Shown here in pieces: positions 26,226 through 35,669 of a stretch of DNA of 56,899 bases. The notes beneath the pieces are model-generated. The model was not told the DNA's origin. It did not search any database and saw only the letters and a list, made by a program, of their open reading frames with translations. A program made the translations under genes and the position numbers. Origin of the DNA: Lachnoclostridium sp. UBA3320 (lineage in GTDB: Bacteria; Bacillota; Clostridia; Lachnospirales; Lachnospiraceae); the NCBI GenBank assembly GCA_002361175.1, contig DESG01000164.1, forward strand, positions 1 through 56,899, read 5' to 3'. Positions within the stretch are counted from its first letter, which is position 1, and each line of letters opens with the position of its first letter.

Positions 26226-27359
26226 GTGAAAAAAATATATAAAGCATATATTATTTTGTTATTTATAATATTAGTTATACCTAGTGTATTTGTACTTGTA
26301 CTGCCACAAAAAGATTACTCAGAAAGTGAAAACAGATACCTTAATCAATTTCCAAAAATTAAGGCAGATAAAGTATTGTCAGGCAAGTTTCAAGAGGATG
26401 TTTCTAATGCATTTGACGACCAGTTTTTTATAAGAGACCAGATGATGGAACTGTCTACATCTTTAAAAAAAATGTTTGGATTTAAAGATATAGGAGGTGT
26501 ATATATAGCTGATGACAATTACTATATTACAAAAGTGACTGATAGTGATATAGAACAGAGCAAATTTGTACAGAATTTAAGATATTTAAGTTATTTTGTT
26601 CAAAAACAAAATATTGATACTAATGTATACACAATGCTTGTGCCATCGCCTGGAACAGTACTTAAAGACAAACTTCCTGCTTTTGCACCTTTTTATAATT
26701 CAGATTCTATGTATAATACAGCAATTACGCTGCTTTCAGAGCCATGCTTTATAGATATACGTGAAACATTGAAGCAACAGGAAGATAGCGTGTTTTTTAA
26801 AACGGATCACCACTGGACATTAAAAGGCGCTTATGCAGCATACTGTGAATATTGTAAAAAAGTAAATTCTAATATAAAGTATAATTCATATAAATCATTT
26901 AATCCTATAAAGATGGATGGCGGCTTTTATGGTACACTTTACTCAAAATCACTGGACCCAAAGACTAAACCAGATGATATATATGCAATACATACAGATA
27001 AAACAAAAAATGCTAAAGTGATAAGTGATAATGAAAAACCACATATTGGTATATATGATGAAGAAAGTCTTGTTAAAAAAGATAAATATGCATATTTTTT
27101 TGGCGGGAATTATGGCAAGACAGATATTGAAACTGGCAGTGATACAAAAGCAAACTTGCTTGTAATAAAAGATTCGTTTGCTAACAGCTTTGTCCCATTT
27201 CTACTTGAAGATTATTCGCATATAACAATGATTGATTTAAGATATTATAATAAGCCAATTTCTAAAGTAATCACAGAAACAAAATATAAGCATATACTAA
27301 TTCTCTATGAAATAAGCAATTTTTCACAGGACAAAAATATATATAAACTTACAAAGTAA
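26226..27359 (+). CDS. DHHW family (AlgJ/AlgX-like) protein, copy 2
   Basis: A 377-residue protein with an N-terminal membrane helix and an extracytoplasmic domain. The motif pair is FFKTDHHWTLKGAYAAY (Asp-His about 194-195) and IKDSFANSFVPFL (Ser about 317). It is related to the product of 23320-24885 but lacks its long N-terminal extension. ESENRYLNQFPKI near the N-terminus is usual for the DHHW family. The GTG at 26226 is chosen because GGAGG is eight bases upstream; it follows the MBOAT stop by 25 bases. A bidirectional terminator follows. Confidence 0.84.
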   Translation: MKKIYKAYIILLFIILVIPSVFVLVLPQKDYSESENRYLNQFPKIKADKVLSGKFQEDVSNAFDDQFFIRDQMMELSTSLKKMFGFKDIGGVYIADDNYYITKVTDSDIEQSKFVQNLRYLSYFVQKQNIDTNVYTMLVPSPGTVLKDKLPAFAPFYNSDSMYNTAITLLSEPCFIDIRETLKQQEDSVFFKTDHHWTLKGAYAAYCEYCKKVNSNIKYNSYKSFNPIKMDGGFYGTLYSKSLDPKTKPDDIYAIHTDKTKNAKVISDNEKPHIGIYDEESLVKKDKYAYFFGGNYGKTDIETGSDTKANLLVIKDSFANSFVPFLLEDYSHITMIDLRYYNKPISKVITETKYKHILILYEISNFSQDKNIYKLTK

Positions 27360-27361
27360 AT

Positions 27362-27403
27362 AAAGCAGGTAAAACTATAGAATAGCTTTGCCTGCTTTTT
27401 GTC
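27362..27403. terminator. Bidirectional terminator between the DHHW operon and pgi
   Basis: AAAGCAGGTAAA (27362-27373) pairs with TTTGCCTGCTTT (27387-27398); the inside CTAT/ATAG can pair too. A T-run follows on the plus strand and A/T-rich sequence on the other. Confidence 0.85.
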
Positions 27404-27421
27404 AATCTTTTTATCAGGTTT

Positions 27422-28771
27422 TTACAGTCTTTTTAAAAGTTCTTCTCTCTGTGCTTCAAAACCAGGCTTTCCAAGAAGTGCAAACATATTCTTTTTATAA
27501 CTTTCAACACCAGGTTGGTTAAATGGATTAACACCAAGTATATATCCACTGACACCACATGCAAATTCAAAGAAATAGAACAGTTGTCCAAGATAAAACT
27601 CATTCTGTTCAGGAATTTTTACTGTAAGGTTTGGCACATTGCCATCAGTATGAGCAAGCTGTGTACCTTTCATTGCACTCTTATTTATAAAGTCAAGAGT
27701 CTTTCCTTTAAGGTAATTTAGTCCGTCAAGGTCTACAGGCTCTTCTTCCATAGTAATATCAAATGAAGGTTTTTCAAGCTCCATTACTGTTTCAAACATT
27801 ATGCGACTTCCATCTTGAATAAACTGTCCCATTGAATGTAAATCTGTTGTAAGGTCAACAGATGCAGGGAATATACCTTTCTGGTCTTTACCCTCGCTCT
27901 CACCGTAAAGCTGTTTCCACCATTCTGCTACATAATGCAAAACTGGTTCATAGTTGCAAAGTATTTCTATACCTTTACCTTTGCGCAGAAGAATATTGCG
28001 TATTGCTGCGTATTTAAGTGAATCATTATCTTCAAAGTTTTTATTAAGGCATACTTCTCTCATTGAAGCAGCGCCTTCCATAAGCTTTGAAATATCCGCA
28101 CCACTTGCAGCTATAGGAAGAAGTCCTACTGCTGTGAGAACAGAGAAACGACCTCCAACATCATCAGGAACTACAAATGTTTCATAGCCTTCTTCAGTAG
28201 CAAGATTTTTAAGTGCTCCCTTTGCTTTGTCTGTTGTGGCATAAATTCTCTTTGCTGCTTCTTCCTTGCCATACTTCTTTTCAAGCATATTTTTAAAGAT
28301 GCGGAAAGCTACTGCTGGTTCTGTTGTAGTGCCAGATTTACTAATAACATTTACAGAAAAATCTCTGTCACCTATTACCTCTATAAGCTGTGAAATATAT
28401 GTTCCGCTTAAATTATTGCCGCAGAAATAAATCTCAGGGGTTTTTCTTATATCTTTGTCTACAATATTATAAAAACTGTGTCTTAAAAACTCAATCGCAG
28501 CCCTTGCTCCAAGATAAGAACCTCCAATGCCGATTACAATAAGAACTTCTGAATCAGACTGTATCTTTTCAGCAGCTAATTTAATGCGTTTGAATTCATC
28601 AATATCATAAGCTACTGGAAGGTCAATCCATCCAAGAAAGTCATTACCTGCTCCTTCTCTGCTTAAAAGAACTTCTTTTGCATCACTGGCAATTTTTGCC
28701 ATAGATTTAACCTCATCTTCTGAGATTACATTACTTACTAATGAATAGTCAAATTTTACTTGATTTGCCAT
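27422..28771 (-). CDS. pgi: Glucose-6-phosphate isomerase
   Basis: A 449-residue cytoplasmic enzyme that interconverts glucose-6-phosphate and fructose-6-phosphate. SIS-fold motifs are VIGIGGSYLGARA, SKSGTTTEPAVAFRI and GGRFSVLTAVGLLPIA, and the C-terminal QPGVESYKKNMF holds the catalytic Lys region. The length matches the shorter Firmicute form. The ATG at 28771 is chosen because GGAGG is five bases upstream; the ATG at 28783 lies before that site. It is transcribed apart from dnaB, with a 98-base gap carrying a TACAAT box and a palindrome. Confidence 0.95.
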   Translation of the reverse strand: MANQVKFDYSLVSNVISEDEVKSMAKIASDAKEVLLSREGAGNDFLGWIDLPVAYDIDEFKRIKLAAEKIQSDSEVLIVIGIGGSYLGARAAIEFLRHSFYNIVDKDIRKTPEIYFCGNNLSGTYISQLIEVIGDRDFSVNVISKSGTTTEPAVAFRIFKNMLEKKYGKEEAAKRIYATTDKAKGALKNLATEEGYETFVVPDDVGGRFSVLTAVGLLPIAASGADISKLMEGAASMREVCLNKNFEDNDSLKYAAIRNILLRKGKGIEILCNYEPVLHYVAEWWKQLYGESEGKDQKGIFPASVDLTTDLHSMGQFIQDGSRIMFETVMELEKPSFDITMEEEPVDLDGLNYLKGKTLDFINKSAMKGTQLAHTDGNVPNLTVKIPEQNEFYLGQLFYFFEFACGVSGYILGVNPFNQPGVESYKKNMFALLGKPGFEAQREELLKRL

Positions 28772-28794
28772 ATTTTCCTCCATTCCGTTATTTT

Positions 28795-28806
28795 AACAAT
28801 ATTGTT
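28795..28806. repeat. 12-base perfect palindrome before pgi
   Basis: AACAATATTGTT lies 8 bases downstream of a minus-strand TACAAT box (28819-28814), so it would overlap the pgi transcription start. It may be an operator, or chance in AT-rich DNA. No good -35 box could be placed. Confidence 0.35.
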
Positions 28807-28869
28807 GTCATGTATTGTAGCATATTTAACAATTAATTGCTATAATATATAATAAATTTCATAAATTTT

Positions 28870-30207
28870 TTACAAGTTTTCCAGATTGCCAAATTTGGTA
28901 TACTGCGACAGCCATGCAAGTTTGACTGAGCCTGTAGGACCGCTTCGCTGTTTGGCGATAATTACCTCAGCAACACCTTTTTCTTCGGTATCAGGATTGT
29001 AATATTCATCCCTGTATAAAAACATAACCATATCTGCATCTTGCTCAATAGCCCCTGATTCACGTAAATCAGAAAGCAGTGGTCTTTTATCGGGACGCTG
29101 TTCTACTGCACGAGAAAGCTGTGACAGTGCAATAACAGGAATATTTAACTCTCTTGCCATTACTTTAAGTGCTCGTGATATATCTGATATCTCCTGCTGC
29201 CTGTTGTCTCCTCTTCTTCTTCCAGAGCCAGACATAAGCTGTAGATAATCTATTATAACAAGGTCAAGCCCTTGTTCAATTTTAAGTTTACGACACTTTG
29301 AACGCAGCTCTTGAGCAGTAATGCCAGAAGTGTCATCAATCATAAGGTTAGAGTTGCCGATTTTACGTACACTGCCTACAATTCTATCCCAATCCTCATC
29401 TTCAAGATTACCTGTTCTTATCTTTTGTGAATCAACGTGTGAATTCATTGAAAGCATACGCTTTATAAGTTGTTCTTTACTCATTTCAAGGCTAAAAATC
29501 GCTATAATGCTTTTGCTGTGAAGTGCCATATACTCTGCAATATTTAATACAAATGCAGTTTTTCCCATAGCAGGTCTTGCTGCAATAAGAATTAAGTCCG
29601 ATTTTTGCAGACCAGCAGTTTTATAATCTAAATCCCTAAATCCTGTTTCAAGTCCTGTGATATGTCCTTTTTGTTTTGCAGCTTTTTCAATACTGTCAAG
29701 TGTTCTTAAAACCACATCACGTATAGGCTCAAAACCGCTGCCGCCACGCTTTTGCAAGACATCAAATATACTTTTTTCTGTCTCATCAAGTATTTCACCT
29801 AAAGGCTGCTTATCCATATAACAGGTGTTGCTTATCTGTTCTGTGACCTGAATAAGTCTTCTTAGCATTGCCTTGTCATGTACTATTCCTGCATAATGCT
29901 TTATATTAGTTGATACTGGTACACTATTTATAAGACTGCCTATAAATTCTACACTTGAAAGCTCTGGTGGAACTTCCTTCTCACGGAGTTTGTCCTGGAG
30001 TGTGACAATATCTGCACCAATCCCTGTTTTATACATTTCTGAAAGTGTATCAAATATTATACCATACTGGCCATGGTAAAAATCATTTGCTGTAAGCATC
30101 TCTGAAGCTATAAGTATGGCCTCAGAATCCATAATCATAGAGCCTAAAACTGCACGTTCTGCTTCTACATTGTGCGGTGGTATTCTCTTAATCACTTCCT
30201 CCTGCAT
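28870..30207 (-). CDS. dnaB: Replicative DNA helicase
   Basis: A 445-residue hexameric helicase that unwinds DNA at the replication fork. The N-terminal domain (about 8-110) starts PPHNVEAERAVLGSMI. The RecA-like domain has Walker A AARPAMGKTAF, SLEMSKEQL, Walker B VIIDYLQLMSG and the KQRSGPTG segment near the C-terminus. It is called dnaC in Bacillus naming. It follows rplI by 21 bases, completing the standard gdpP-rplI-dnaB operon. Confidence 0.96.
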   Translation of the reverse strand: MQEEVIKRIPPHNVEAERAVLGSMIMDSEAILIASEMLTANDFYHGQYGIIFDTLSEMYKTGIGADIVTLQDKLREKEVPPELSSVEFIGSLINSVPVSTNIKHYAGIVHDKAMLRRLIQVTEQISNTCYMDKQPLGEILDETEKSIFDVLQKRGGSGFEPIRDVVLRTLDSIEKAAKQKGHITGLETGFRDLDYKTAGLQKSDLILIAARPAMGKTAFVLNIAEYMALHSKSIIAIFSLEMSKEQLIKRMLSMNSHVDSQKIRTGNLEDEDWDRIVGSVRKIGNSNLMIDDTSGITAQELRSKCRKLKIEQGLDLVIIDYLQLMSGSGRRRGDNRQQEISDISRALKVMARELNIPVIALSQLSRAVEQRPDKRPLLSDLRESGAIEQDADMVMFLYRDEYYNPDTEEKGVAEVIIAKQRSGPTGSVKLAWLSQYTKFGNLENL

Positions 30208-30228
30208 CTTAATTCTCCATATATTGTT

Positions 30229-30675
30229 TTAAGATTCTTTAACAATAACATCCATTTTCCCCGTAACCTTTGGATGAAGCTTTATTGTAAGAGTGTATGT
30301 TCCAGGGGATTTTACTGGAATATCAAGAGACATTTTCTTTTTATCAATGTCATATCCAAGCTGTGATTTTATTGCTGCTGCAATTTCTTTTGTAGATACA
30401 GAACCAAAACTTCTTCCACCTGAGCCTGTTTTAATAGAAAGTGTTACAGATTTATCTTTTAATTCATTTGCAATTTCTTTTGCTGCATCAAGTTTTTCCT
30501 GTGCAAGTTTTTCTTCATGCTGCTTTTGGAGTTTAAGTTCGTTGAGATTGCGTGCTGTGGCTTCTTTTCCAAGATTTTTCTTAATAATATAATTTCTTGC
30601 ATATCCATCACTTACTTTGACAATTTCGCCTTTCTTACCAAGTGATTTTACGTCTTCTAGTAATATTACTTCCAT
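30229..30675 (-). CDS. rplI: 50S ribosomal protein L9
   Basis: A 148-residue L9 protein of normal length. It has the N-terminal rRNA-binding domain (MEVILLEDVKSLGKKGEIV and VSDGYARNYI), the long connecting helix (about 40-75) and the C-terminal domain with SGGRSFGSVSTKEIA. It starts three bases after the gdpP stop and lies before dnaB, the conserved Firmicute order. Confidence 0.97.
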   Translation of the reverse strand: MEVILLEDVKSLGKKGEIVKVSDGYARNYIIKKNLGKEATARNLNELKLQKQHEEKLAQEKLDAAKEIANELKDKSVTLSIKTGSGGRSFGSVSTKEIAAAIKSQLGYDIDKKKMSLDIPVKSPGTYTLTIKLHPKVTGKMDVIVKES

Positions 30676-30678
30676 AGT

Positions 30679-32733
30679 TTATATTTCTCCTTCCTCAATC
30701 ATAGTGTCAATCTGTGCTTTTATAATGTCTTTGGCTTGGTCAATGCTTTTATCTACAAGCTGTGCACCTGCCATATTAATATGTCCTCCACCTCCGATTC
30801 TTTCCATCATCACCTGCACGTTTACTTCATCTATAGAACGAGCACTGATATAAATTTTGCCCTTGTATTTTGTAAGTACAAAAGATGCTTTTACGCCATT
30901 TATGTCAAGAAGAGAATTGGCAATCTTAGAAGCTACAACAGTTGGTGATTCTATACCTTCTGACTGACTTTCAGCTATTGCATACACATCTTTGTAAAGC
31001 TCTGTATTTTGTATTGCGGCAGCTCGTACTTTGTATTCTTCTAAATCTTCACGGAATGCTTTTCTTACTCTTACTGAGTCCGCACCGCTTCTTCTAAGGT
31101 ATGCCATTGCTTCAAATGTTCTTACACCTGTTCTGGCTGAAAAATAATTAGTATCAATCATTATACCAGCATACATAGCCTCTGCCTCAGCAGGTCTTAG
31201 TTTGAGACCATTGCCAATATATTGTGATATTTCAGCTACCATCTCACTTGCAGAAGATGCATAAGGTTCAATATAGAAAAGCACTGCTTTGTCAATAGCA
31301 TCGCCTGCTTGACGATGGTGGTCTATAACAACAACCGTTTGAGCTAAATTGATAAGTTCTGGACATTCTGTGTGGTTTCCTCTGTTTACATCGACAATAA
31401 CAAGCAGTGTGCTTTCATCAATAAGATTAATAGCCATTTGGCTGTTTATCATCATATCGTCTTCATATTCTTTTGTATAGAATCTTGCTTCGATTGGCTT
31501 TACAGATGAATTCATATCACCAAGTACGATATGCGCTTTTCTGTTAAGTGTATGTGCAATGCGGTAAATGCCGACAGATGCACCAAATGAATCAACATCA
31601 CCGATTGAATGACCCATTATAATAACACGTTCCTTGCCCTCTATAAGCTCTTTAAGAGCATGTGCTTTTACACGTGCTTTTACACGTGTATTTCTCTCAA
31701 CTTGAACATTTTTGCCGCCAAAAAACTGTTCTTGGTCACTACCCTTTATAACAGCTTGGTCACCACCACGTCCAAGTGCAAGGTCAATAGCAGCTCTGGC
31801 AAGATCATAACGTTCAATAAACGTATCACGTCCAATGCCTAGTCCTATACTGATAGTTGCTACCTGTCCATTGCCAATATTTATATTTCTCACTTCATCT
31901 AATATGGAAAATCTGTCAGCTTTTAACTCTGAAAGATACCGCTGCTTAAACACAAAGAAAATTTTATCTTTCTCAATCTTTTTAGATATAGCATCAATCC
32001 CTTGTAAGTACTTATTAATTTTTCTGTCTATAAGTGCTGTCATAAGGGATTGGCGTACATCATCTATGCTGTCTATAAGTTCATCGTAATTGTCAATATA
32101 TAAAAGTCCTGCAACAAGATTTTCTTCCTCTCTTTTTTGCTCAAGCTCCATCATATCTGTTTCATCATGTAAAAATAATGAAATTATACTATTATAGTCA
32201 ATAAGCTGACTTATTTCATTTTTTATGCCAAATTCGTGTTCGCCAGTATTTTCTGAAATTACAAGGCGCATATCTACTCTGTAATACTTTTCTTTAAATT
32301 TAATATGCACTGTTTTAAGGTCATAGTCGCGCGGAAGTCTGTCTTCTGTAATCTCTGGAAAAATATTACTTATATTCCGCCTTGCTGCTTTCTTATTCAC
32401 TATAACTTTGACAAACTCTTCATTGCCCCACAGAAAATGTCCATTTTCATTTAAAATGGCATAAGGGACTATTAAGTTTTCAAGTATTTCCATTTGAAGC
32501 TGTCCATAATTCACTGCAAATTCAATAAGTTCCCGCTGTATACGTCTTCTGCTTGTTGAATAAACTATGATGCTTGCCATGATATATAACAGAAGGAAGA
32601 AAAGCCCTATAATACCCGCTTGTCGGTTATATACGAAAAGGCGTATATCCATTACAATAAACAGTATACTAAGCAAAGCAGGCCATCTTAAATATAATTT
32701 TAAAGCACCTTTAAGCTTAACCTTATGTTTCAT
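30679..32733 (-). CDS. gdpP: Cyclic-di-AMP phosphodiesterase (GdpP/YybT)
   Basis: A 684-residue membrane enzyme that hydrolyses c-di-AMP to pApA. It has two N-terminal helices (about 12-60), a PAS-like domain, a degenerate GGDEF domain (about 170-310) and the DHH/DHHA1 catalytic part. Metal ligands lie in GHSIGDVDSFG (about 372), VVIDHHRQ (about 468) and DTNYFS, with GGGGHINMAG near residue 646. VKARVKAHAL is encoded by an imperfect 12-base direct repeat near 31665-31692. AAAAGGGAG precedes the ATG. It heads the gdpP-rplI-dnaB operon. Confidence 0.94.
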   Translation of the reverse strand: MKHKVKLKGALKLYLRWPALLSILFIVMDIRLFVYNRQAGIIGLFFLLLYIMASIIVYSTSRRRIQRELIEFAVNYGQLQMEILENLIVPYAILNENGHFLWGNEEFVKVIVNKKAARRNISNIFPEITEDRLPRDYDLKTVHIKFKEKYYRVDMRLVISENTGEHEFGIKNEISQLIDYNSIISLFLHDETDMMELEQKREEENLVAGLLYIDNYDELIDSIDDVRQSLMTALIDRKINKYLQGIDAISKKIEKDKIFFVFKQRYLSELKADRFSILDEVRNINIGNGQVATISIGLGIGRDTFIERYDLARAAIDLALGRGGDQAVIKGSDQEQFFGGKNVQVERNTRVKARVKAHALKELIEGKERVIIMGHSIGDVDSFGASVGIYRIAHTLNRKAHIVLGDMNSSVKPIEARFYTKEYEDDMMINSQMAINLIDESTLLVIVDVNRGNHTECPELINLAQTVVVIDHHRQAGDAIDKAVLFYIEPYASSASEMVAEISQYIGNGLKLRPAEAEAMYAGIMIDTNYFSARTGVRTFEAMAYLRRSGADSVRVRKAFREDLEEYKVRAAAIQNTELYKDVYAIAESQSEGIESPTVVASKIANSLLDINGVKASFVLTKYKGKIYISARSIDEVNVQVMMERIGGGGHINMAGAQLVDKSIDQAKDIIKAQIDTMIEEGEI

Positions 32734-32830
32734 AAATTCTCCCTTTTCTACACTGTTTTGTGTTATAATAAGCCTGTGGTCAGACAGTGCATGAGCACAA
32801 GTTTGGTGTAAATTATATCATTATTATATT

Positions 32831-32847
32831 CCATAGTCAAACTATGG
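32831..32847. repeat. Short perfect hairpin between gdpP and the methyltransferase
   Basis: CCATAGT (32831-32837) and ACTATGG (32841-32847) pair around CAA. It lies just past the methyltransferase stop, but no T-run follows on that strand, so it is at best a weak terminator. Confidence 0.4.
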
Positions 32848-32856
32848 TTAATATTT

Positions 32857-33717
32857 TCACATTTCCCAGCGTCCTGTTGCACCGCAAGGAAGCACAAGCC
32901 CATTAGATGTAACATAAAGCCCTATTTCCTGTGCATTAGTCTTACCTCCAAATTTTTTTGTTACCTCTAAATTCAACATATATGACAAAACGGCTGGCGC
33001 AAGTCCTGTTGTATAGGAATTGATAAGAAAAAATAAAGGAGTATCTGACAATAACTTAGTGCAAAGCTTTATAAAAGGATGTATTTTCTCTTCTATCTTC
33101 CAAATTTCGCCTTTTGGTCCACGCCCATAAGATGGCGGGTCCATAATAATTGCATCGTATTTATTGCCACGCCGTATTTCACGTTCTACAAATTTTACAC
33201 AGTCGTCTACAAGAAAGCGCACGGGCGCATTGCCAAGACCTGATAAAGCAAGGTTTTCCTTTGCCCATGCCACCATTCCTTTTGATGCATCTACATGTGT
33301 AACCTTTGCTCCTGCCGCCGCTGCTGCAAGAGTAGCGCCACCAGTATATGCAAATAAATTCAGCACTTTTATTTGCCTTGAAACATTCTTTATTTTATTG
33401 CTTGTCCATTCCCAGTTAACTGCCTGTTCTGGAAACAGACCTGTATGCTTAAACTGGAATGGCTTTAGGTTAAAGCAAAGTTTCTTATAGTTTATCTGCC
33501 ACATATCAGGCATATTAAAAAATTCCCAGCTTCCGCCACCTTTACTGCTGCGATGATAGTGACCATTGCACTTTTTCCAGCCTTCTGCCCTCTTCTCTGT
33601 CTGCCATATAACTTGAGGGTCAGGACGGATAAGTATGTAATTACCCCATCTTTCAAGCTTTTCACCACATGATGCATCTATAACTTCATAATCTTTCCAG
33701 TTGTCTGCAATCCACAT
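32857..33717 (-). CDS. Class I SAM-dependent methyltransferase (RlmI-like)
   Basis: A 286-residue protein. The SAM-binding motif is LNLFAYTGGATLAAAAAGAKVTHVD, and the catalytic motif is IIMDPPSYGRGPKGEIW, as in RlmI/RlmK-type rRNA cytosine methyltransferases. It lacks the N-terminal PUA domain of RlmI; the first 100 residues (WIADNWKDYEVIDA and IWQTEKRAEGWKK) form a different lead domain common in Firmicute homologues. I chose the ATG at 33717 because GAGG is six bases upstream; a longer form to 33762 is possible. The substrate is not determined. Confidence 0.82.
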   Translation of the reverse strand: MWIADNWKDYEVIDASCGEKLERWGNYILIRPDPQVIWQTEKRAEGWKKCNGHYHRSSKGGGSWEFFNMPDMWQINYKKLCFNLKPFQFKHTGLFPEQAVNWEWTSNKIKNVSRQIKVLNLFAYTGGATLAAAAAGAKVTHVDASKGMVAWAKENLALSGLGNAPVRFLVDDCVKFVEREIRRGNKYDAIIMDPPSYGRGPKGEIWKIEEKIHPFIKLCTKLLSDTPLFFLINSYTTGLAPAVLSYMLNLEVTKKFGGKTNAQEIGLYVTSNGLVLPCGATGRWEM

Positions 33718-33815
33718 TAAAGACCTCATTTCTGCGCTGCTTTTATTAAGAAATAGCAGCACTTTACTTATATTTAAGGATATTTTTCATCCTCTTTTTA
33801 TAGTGTACTTTATCA

Positions 33816-33844
33816 TTGATAATTAGTCAATCTAGCTATATAAT
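33816..33844 (+). promoter_or_regulatory. SigA-type promoter of the thioesterase-azlCD genes
   Basis: TTGATA (33816-33821) and TATAAT (33839-33844) are 17 bases apart. The predicted start near 33851 lies 36 bases before the ATG at 33887, which follows GGAGAGGAG. Confidence 0.75.
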
Positions 33845-33886
33845 ATATTCGCTTGGTTTTTTCAGATTTGGAGAGGAGATTTTTAT

Positions 33887-34591
33887 ATGTACACATTTGA
33901 TAGTCGTATAAGATATAGTGAAACTGATGAAACAGGATGCTTAACCTTAGACGCAATTATAAATTATTTACAGGACTGCACCAATTTTGAATCAGAAGAT
34001 TTAGGTGTGGGGATTGAATATTTAAGTAAAAATAAAATTATGTGGATGCTTAGTTCATGGCAAATAGTTATTAAATCTTATCCGTCATTTGCCGAAAAGG
34101 TAACAATAGGTACTCAGTCATATGGATATGACAAGATAATAGGATACAGAAATTTTCTTATAACAGGTGAAGATGGAAAGACTATTGTAATTGCCAATTC
34201 TAACTGGGTTCTTATGGATATGGAAAAGGGTACACCACGTATAATAACACCAGAGATTGGTGATGTGTATGGCAAATATGAACCACTTGAGATGGACTAT
34301 GCTCCAAGAAAAATAAAAATGCCTGATAATGGAAAAGAGTGTGAAGAATTTATTGTAAAAGAATACCATCTGGACACAAATCACCATGTCAACAATGGGC
34401 AGTATATAAGAATGGCGATGTTTGCACTTGGAATAAATAACAAAGTAAAGGAGCTTCGTGTTGAATACAAAAAACAGGCACTTTTAGGAGACAAAATTAT
34501 TCCTGTAGTCTATAAAGATAGCAATAATGCATATGTATCGTTAAACAATGAAAAAGGAAAAGTCTATGCGTTAGTAAAATTTATTTTTTAA
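33887..34591 (+). CDS. Acyl-ACP thioesterase
   Basis: A 234-residue double hot-dog protein of the acyl-ACP thioesterase family (FatA/FatB-like), which frees fatty acids from acyl carrier protein. The N-terminal hot-dog shows RYSETDETGCLTLDAIINY. The second shows EYHLDTNHHVNNGQYIRMA, with the Asp/Asn/His catalytic set. In clostridia such enzymes set chain length or make free fatty acids. It is first in a run with azlC and azlD. No other fatty acid genes are nearby, so its placement does not explain its role. Confidence 0.9.
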   Translation: MYTFDSRIRYSETDETGCLTLDAIINYLQDCTNFESEDLGVGIEYLSKNKIMWMLSSWQIVIKSYPSFAEKVTIGTQSYGYDKIIGYRNFLITGEDGKTIVIANSNWVLMDMEKGTPRIITPEIGDVYGKYEPLEMDYAPRKIKMPDNGKECEEFIVKEYHLDTNHHVNNGQYIRMAMFALGINNKVKELRVEYKKQALLGDKIIPVVYKDSNNAYVSLNNEKGKVYALVKFIF

Positions 34592-34604
34592 AGTGAGGGC
34601 TTTT

Positions 34605-35336
34605 ATGACTAGTAATATAAATAAAGTGAAGTATACAAAAGATTTAAAAAAAGGACTGCATGATGGAATACCTATTGCACTTGGATATATTTCAGTAAGT
34701 TTTACATTTGGATTGATGGGTACATCTTCTGGAATGTTGTGGTGGCAGACACTACTTATCTCTATGACTAATCTTACATCAGCAGGACAGTTTGCAGGTC
34801 TTGAAATAATGGTTACTGCTGGCAGTCTTATTGAAATGGCACTTACACAGCTGATTATAAATATACGCTATGCACTTATGTCAATCTCATTGTCACAAAA
34901 AACTGACACTACATTTAATTTGCCAACAAGACTTGCCATCGGATTTGGTGTGACAGATGAAATATTTGCAGTAGCTGTAAGCAGAAATAAAACTGTAAGC
35001 AGATATTACATGGCAGGACTTCTTATAATGCCATATCTTGGATGGGCACTTGGCACAGCAGCAGGTGCAGTTTTAGGTGCAGTTATCCCAGACTATATTA
35101 GTAATGCATTAGGAATAGCCATATATGGAATGTTTATGGCAATTATAATCCCACAAGCACGAGATAACAGCAAATATCTTATAATTATAATAATTGCTGC
35201 AATTTTAAGCTGTTGTTTTAAATGGATTGCTGTATTGCAAAATGTATCATCAGGCTTTGTAATTATAATATGCGCTGTTTTAGCATCTGTTATAGGTGCA
35301 GTATTATATCCTGTTGAAGATGAGGTAGAAGATTAA
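34605..35336 (+). CDS. azlC: AzlC family branched-chain amino acid export permease
   Basis: A 243-residue membrane protein with about six to eight helices. The N-terminus KDLKKGLHDGIPIALGYI and the segments TSAGQFAGLEIMV and NIRYALMSISLSQK are AzlC hallmarks. AzlC and AzlD form a two-part exporter for branched-chain amino acids and analogues. The ATG at 34605 follows GAGGG by five bases. Its stop overlaps the azlD start in TAATG. Confidence 0.92.
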   Translation: MTSNINKVKYTKDLKKGLHDGIPIALGYISVSFTFGLMGTSSGMLWWQTLLISMTNLTSAGQFAGLEIMVTAGSLIEMALTQLIINIRYALMSISLSQKTDTTFNLPTRLAIGFGVTDEIFAVAVSRNKTVSRYYMAGLLIMPYLGWALGTAAGAVLGAVIPDYISNALGIAIYGMFMAIIIPQARDNSKYLIIIIIAAILSCCFKWIAVLQNVSSGFVIIICAVLASVIGAVLYPVEDEVED

Positions 35337-35641
35337 TGACAATAGAAAAATATTTTATATATCTTGCAGTAATGGCAGGCGTTACATATCTTATAAGAGC
35401 ACTTCCACTTGCTATTTGTAGAAGCAAAGTAAAAAATAAATTTGTTAAATCATTTCTTGCATATATACCATATGCAGTTTTATCTGCTATGACGTTTCCT
35501 GCTGTTATATACTCAACAGGAAGACTTGTTTCAGGAATAGTTGGAACAGTTGTAGGCATTTTTCTTTCATATAAGAGAAAAAGCTTGCTTACAGTTGCAG
35601 TTGCAGCATGTGTAGCTGCTTTTATAGCAGGATTATTATAA
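35336..35641 (+). CDS. azlD: AzlD family branched-chain amino acid export subunit
   Basis: A 101-residue protein with four hydrophobic helices and the AzlD motif TYLIRALPLAI. FLAYIPYAVLSAMTFPAVIYS is also typical. Its start codon shares one base with the azlC stop, so the pair is translationally coupled. No regulatory gene (azlB or lrp) is nearby. Confidence 0.92.
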   Translation: MTIEKYFIYLAVMAGVTYLIRALPLAICRSKVKNKFVKSFLAYIPYAVLSAMTFPAVIYSTGRLVSGIVGTVVGIFLSYKRKSLLTVAVAACVAAFIAGLL

Positions 35642-35669
35642 GCATTTTAATACAAGAAAGGAAATATTT

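Noticed and set aside
23320..27359. Alginate biosynthesis cluster
   Set aside because: Only the acylation-type genes are present; no polymerase, epimerase or lyase was seen.
31665..31692. Tandem repeat in gdpP as a regulatory element
   Set aside because: Two imperfect 12-base units encode VKARVKA within the coding frame; no further structure.
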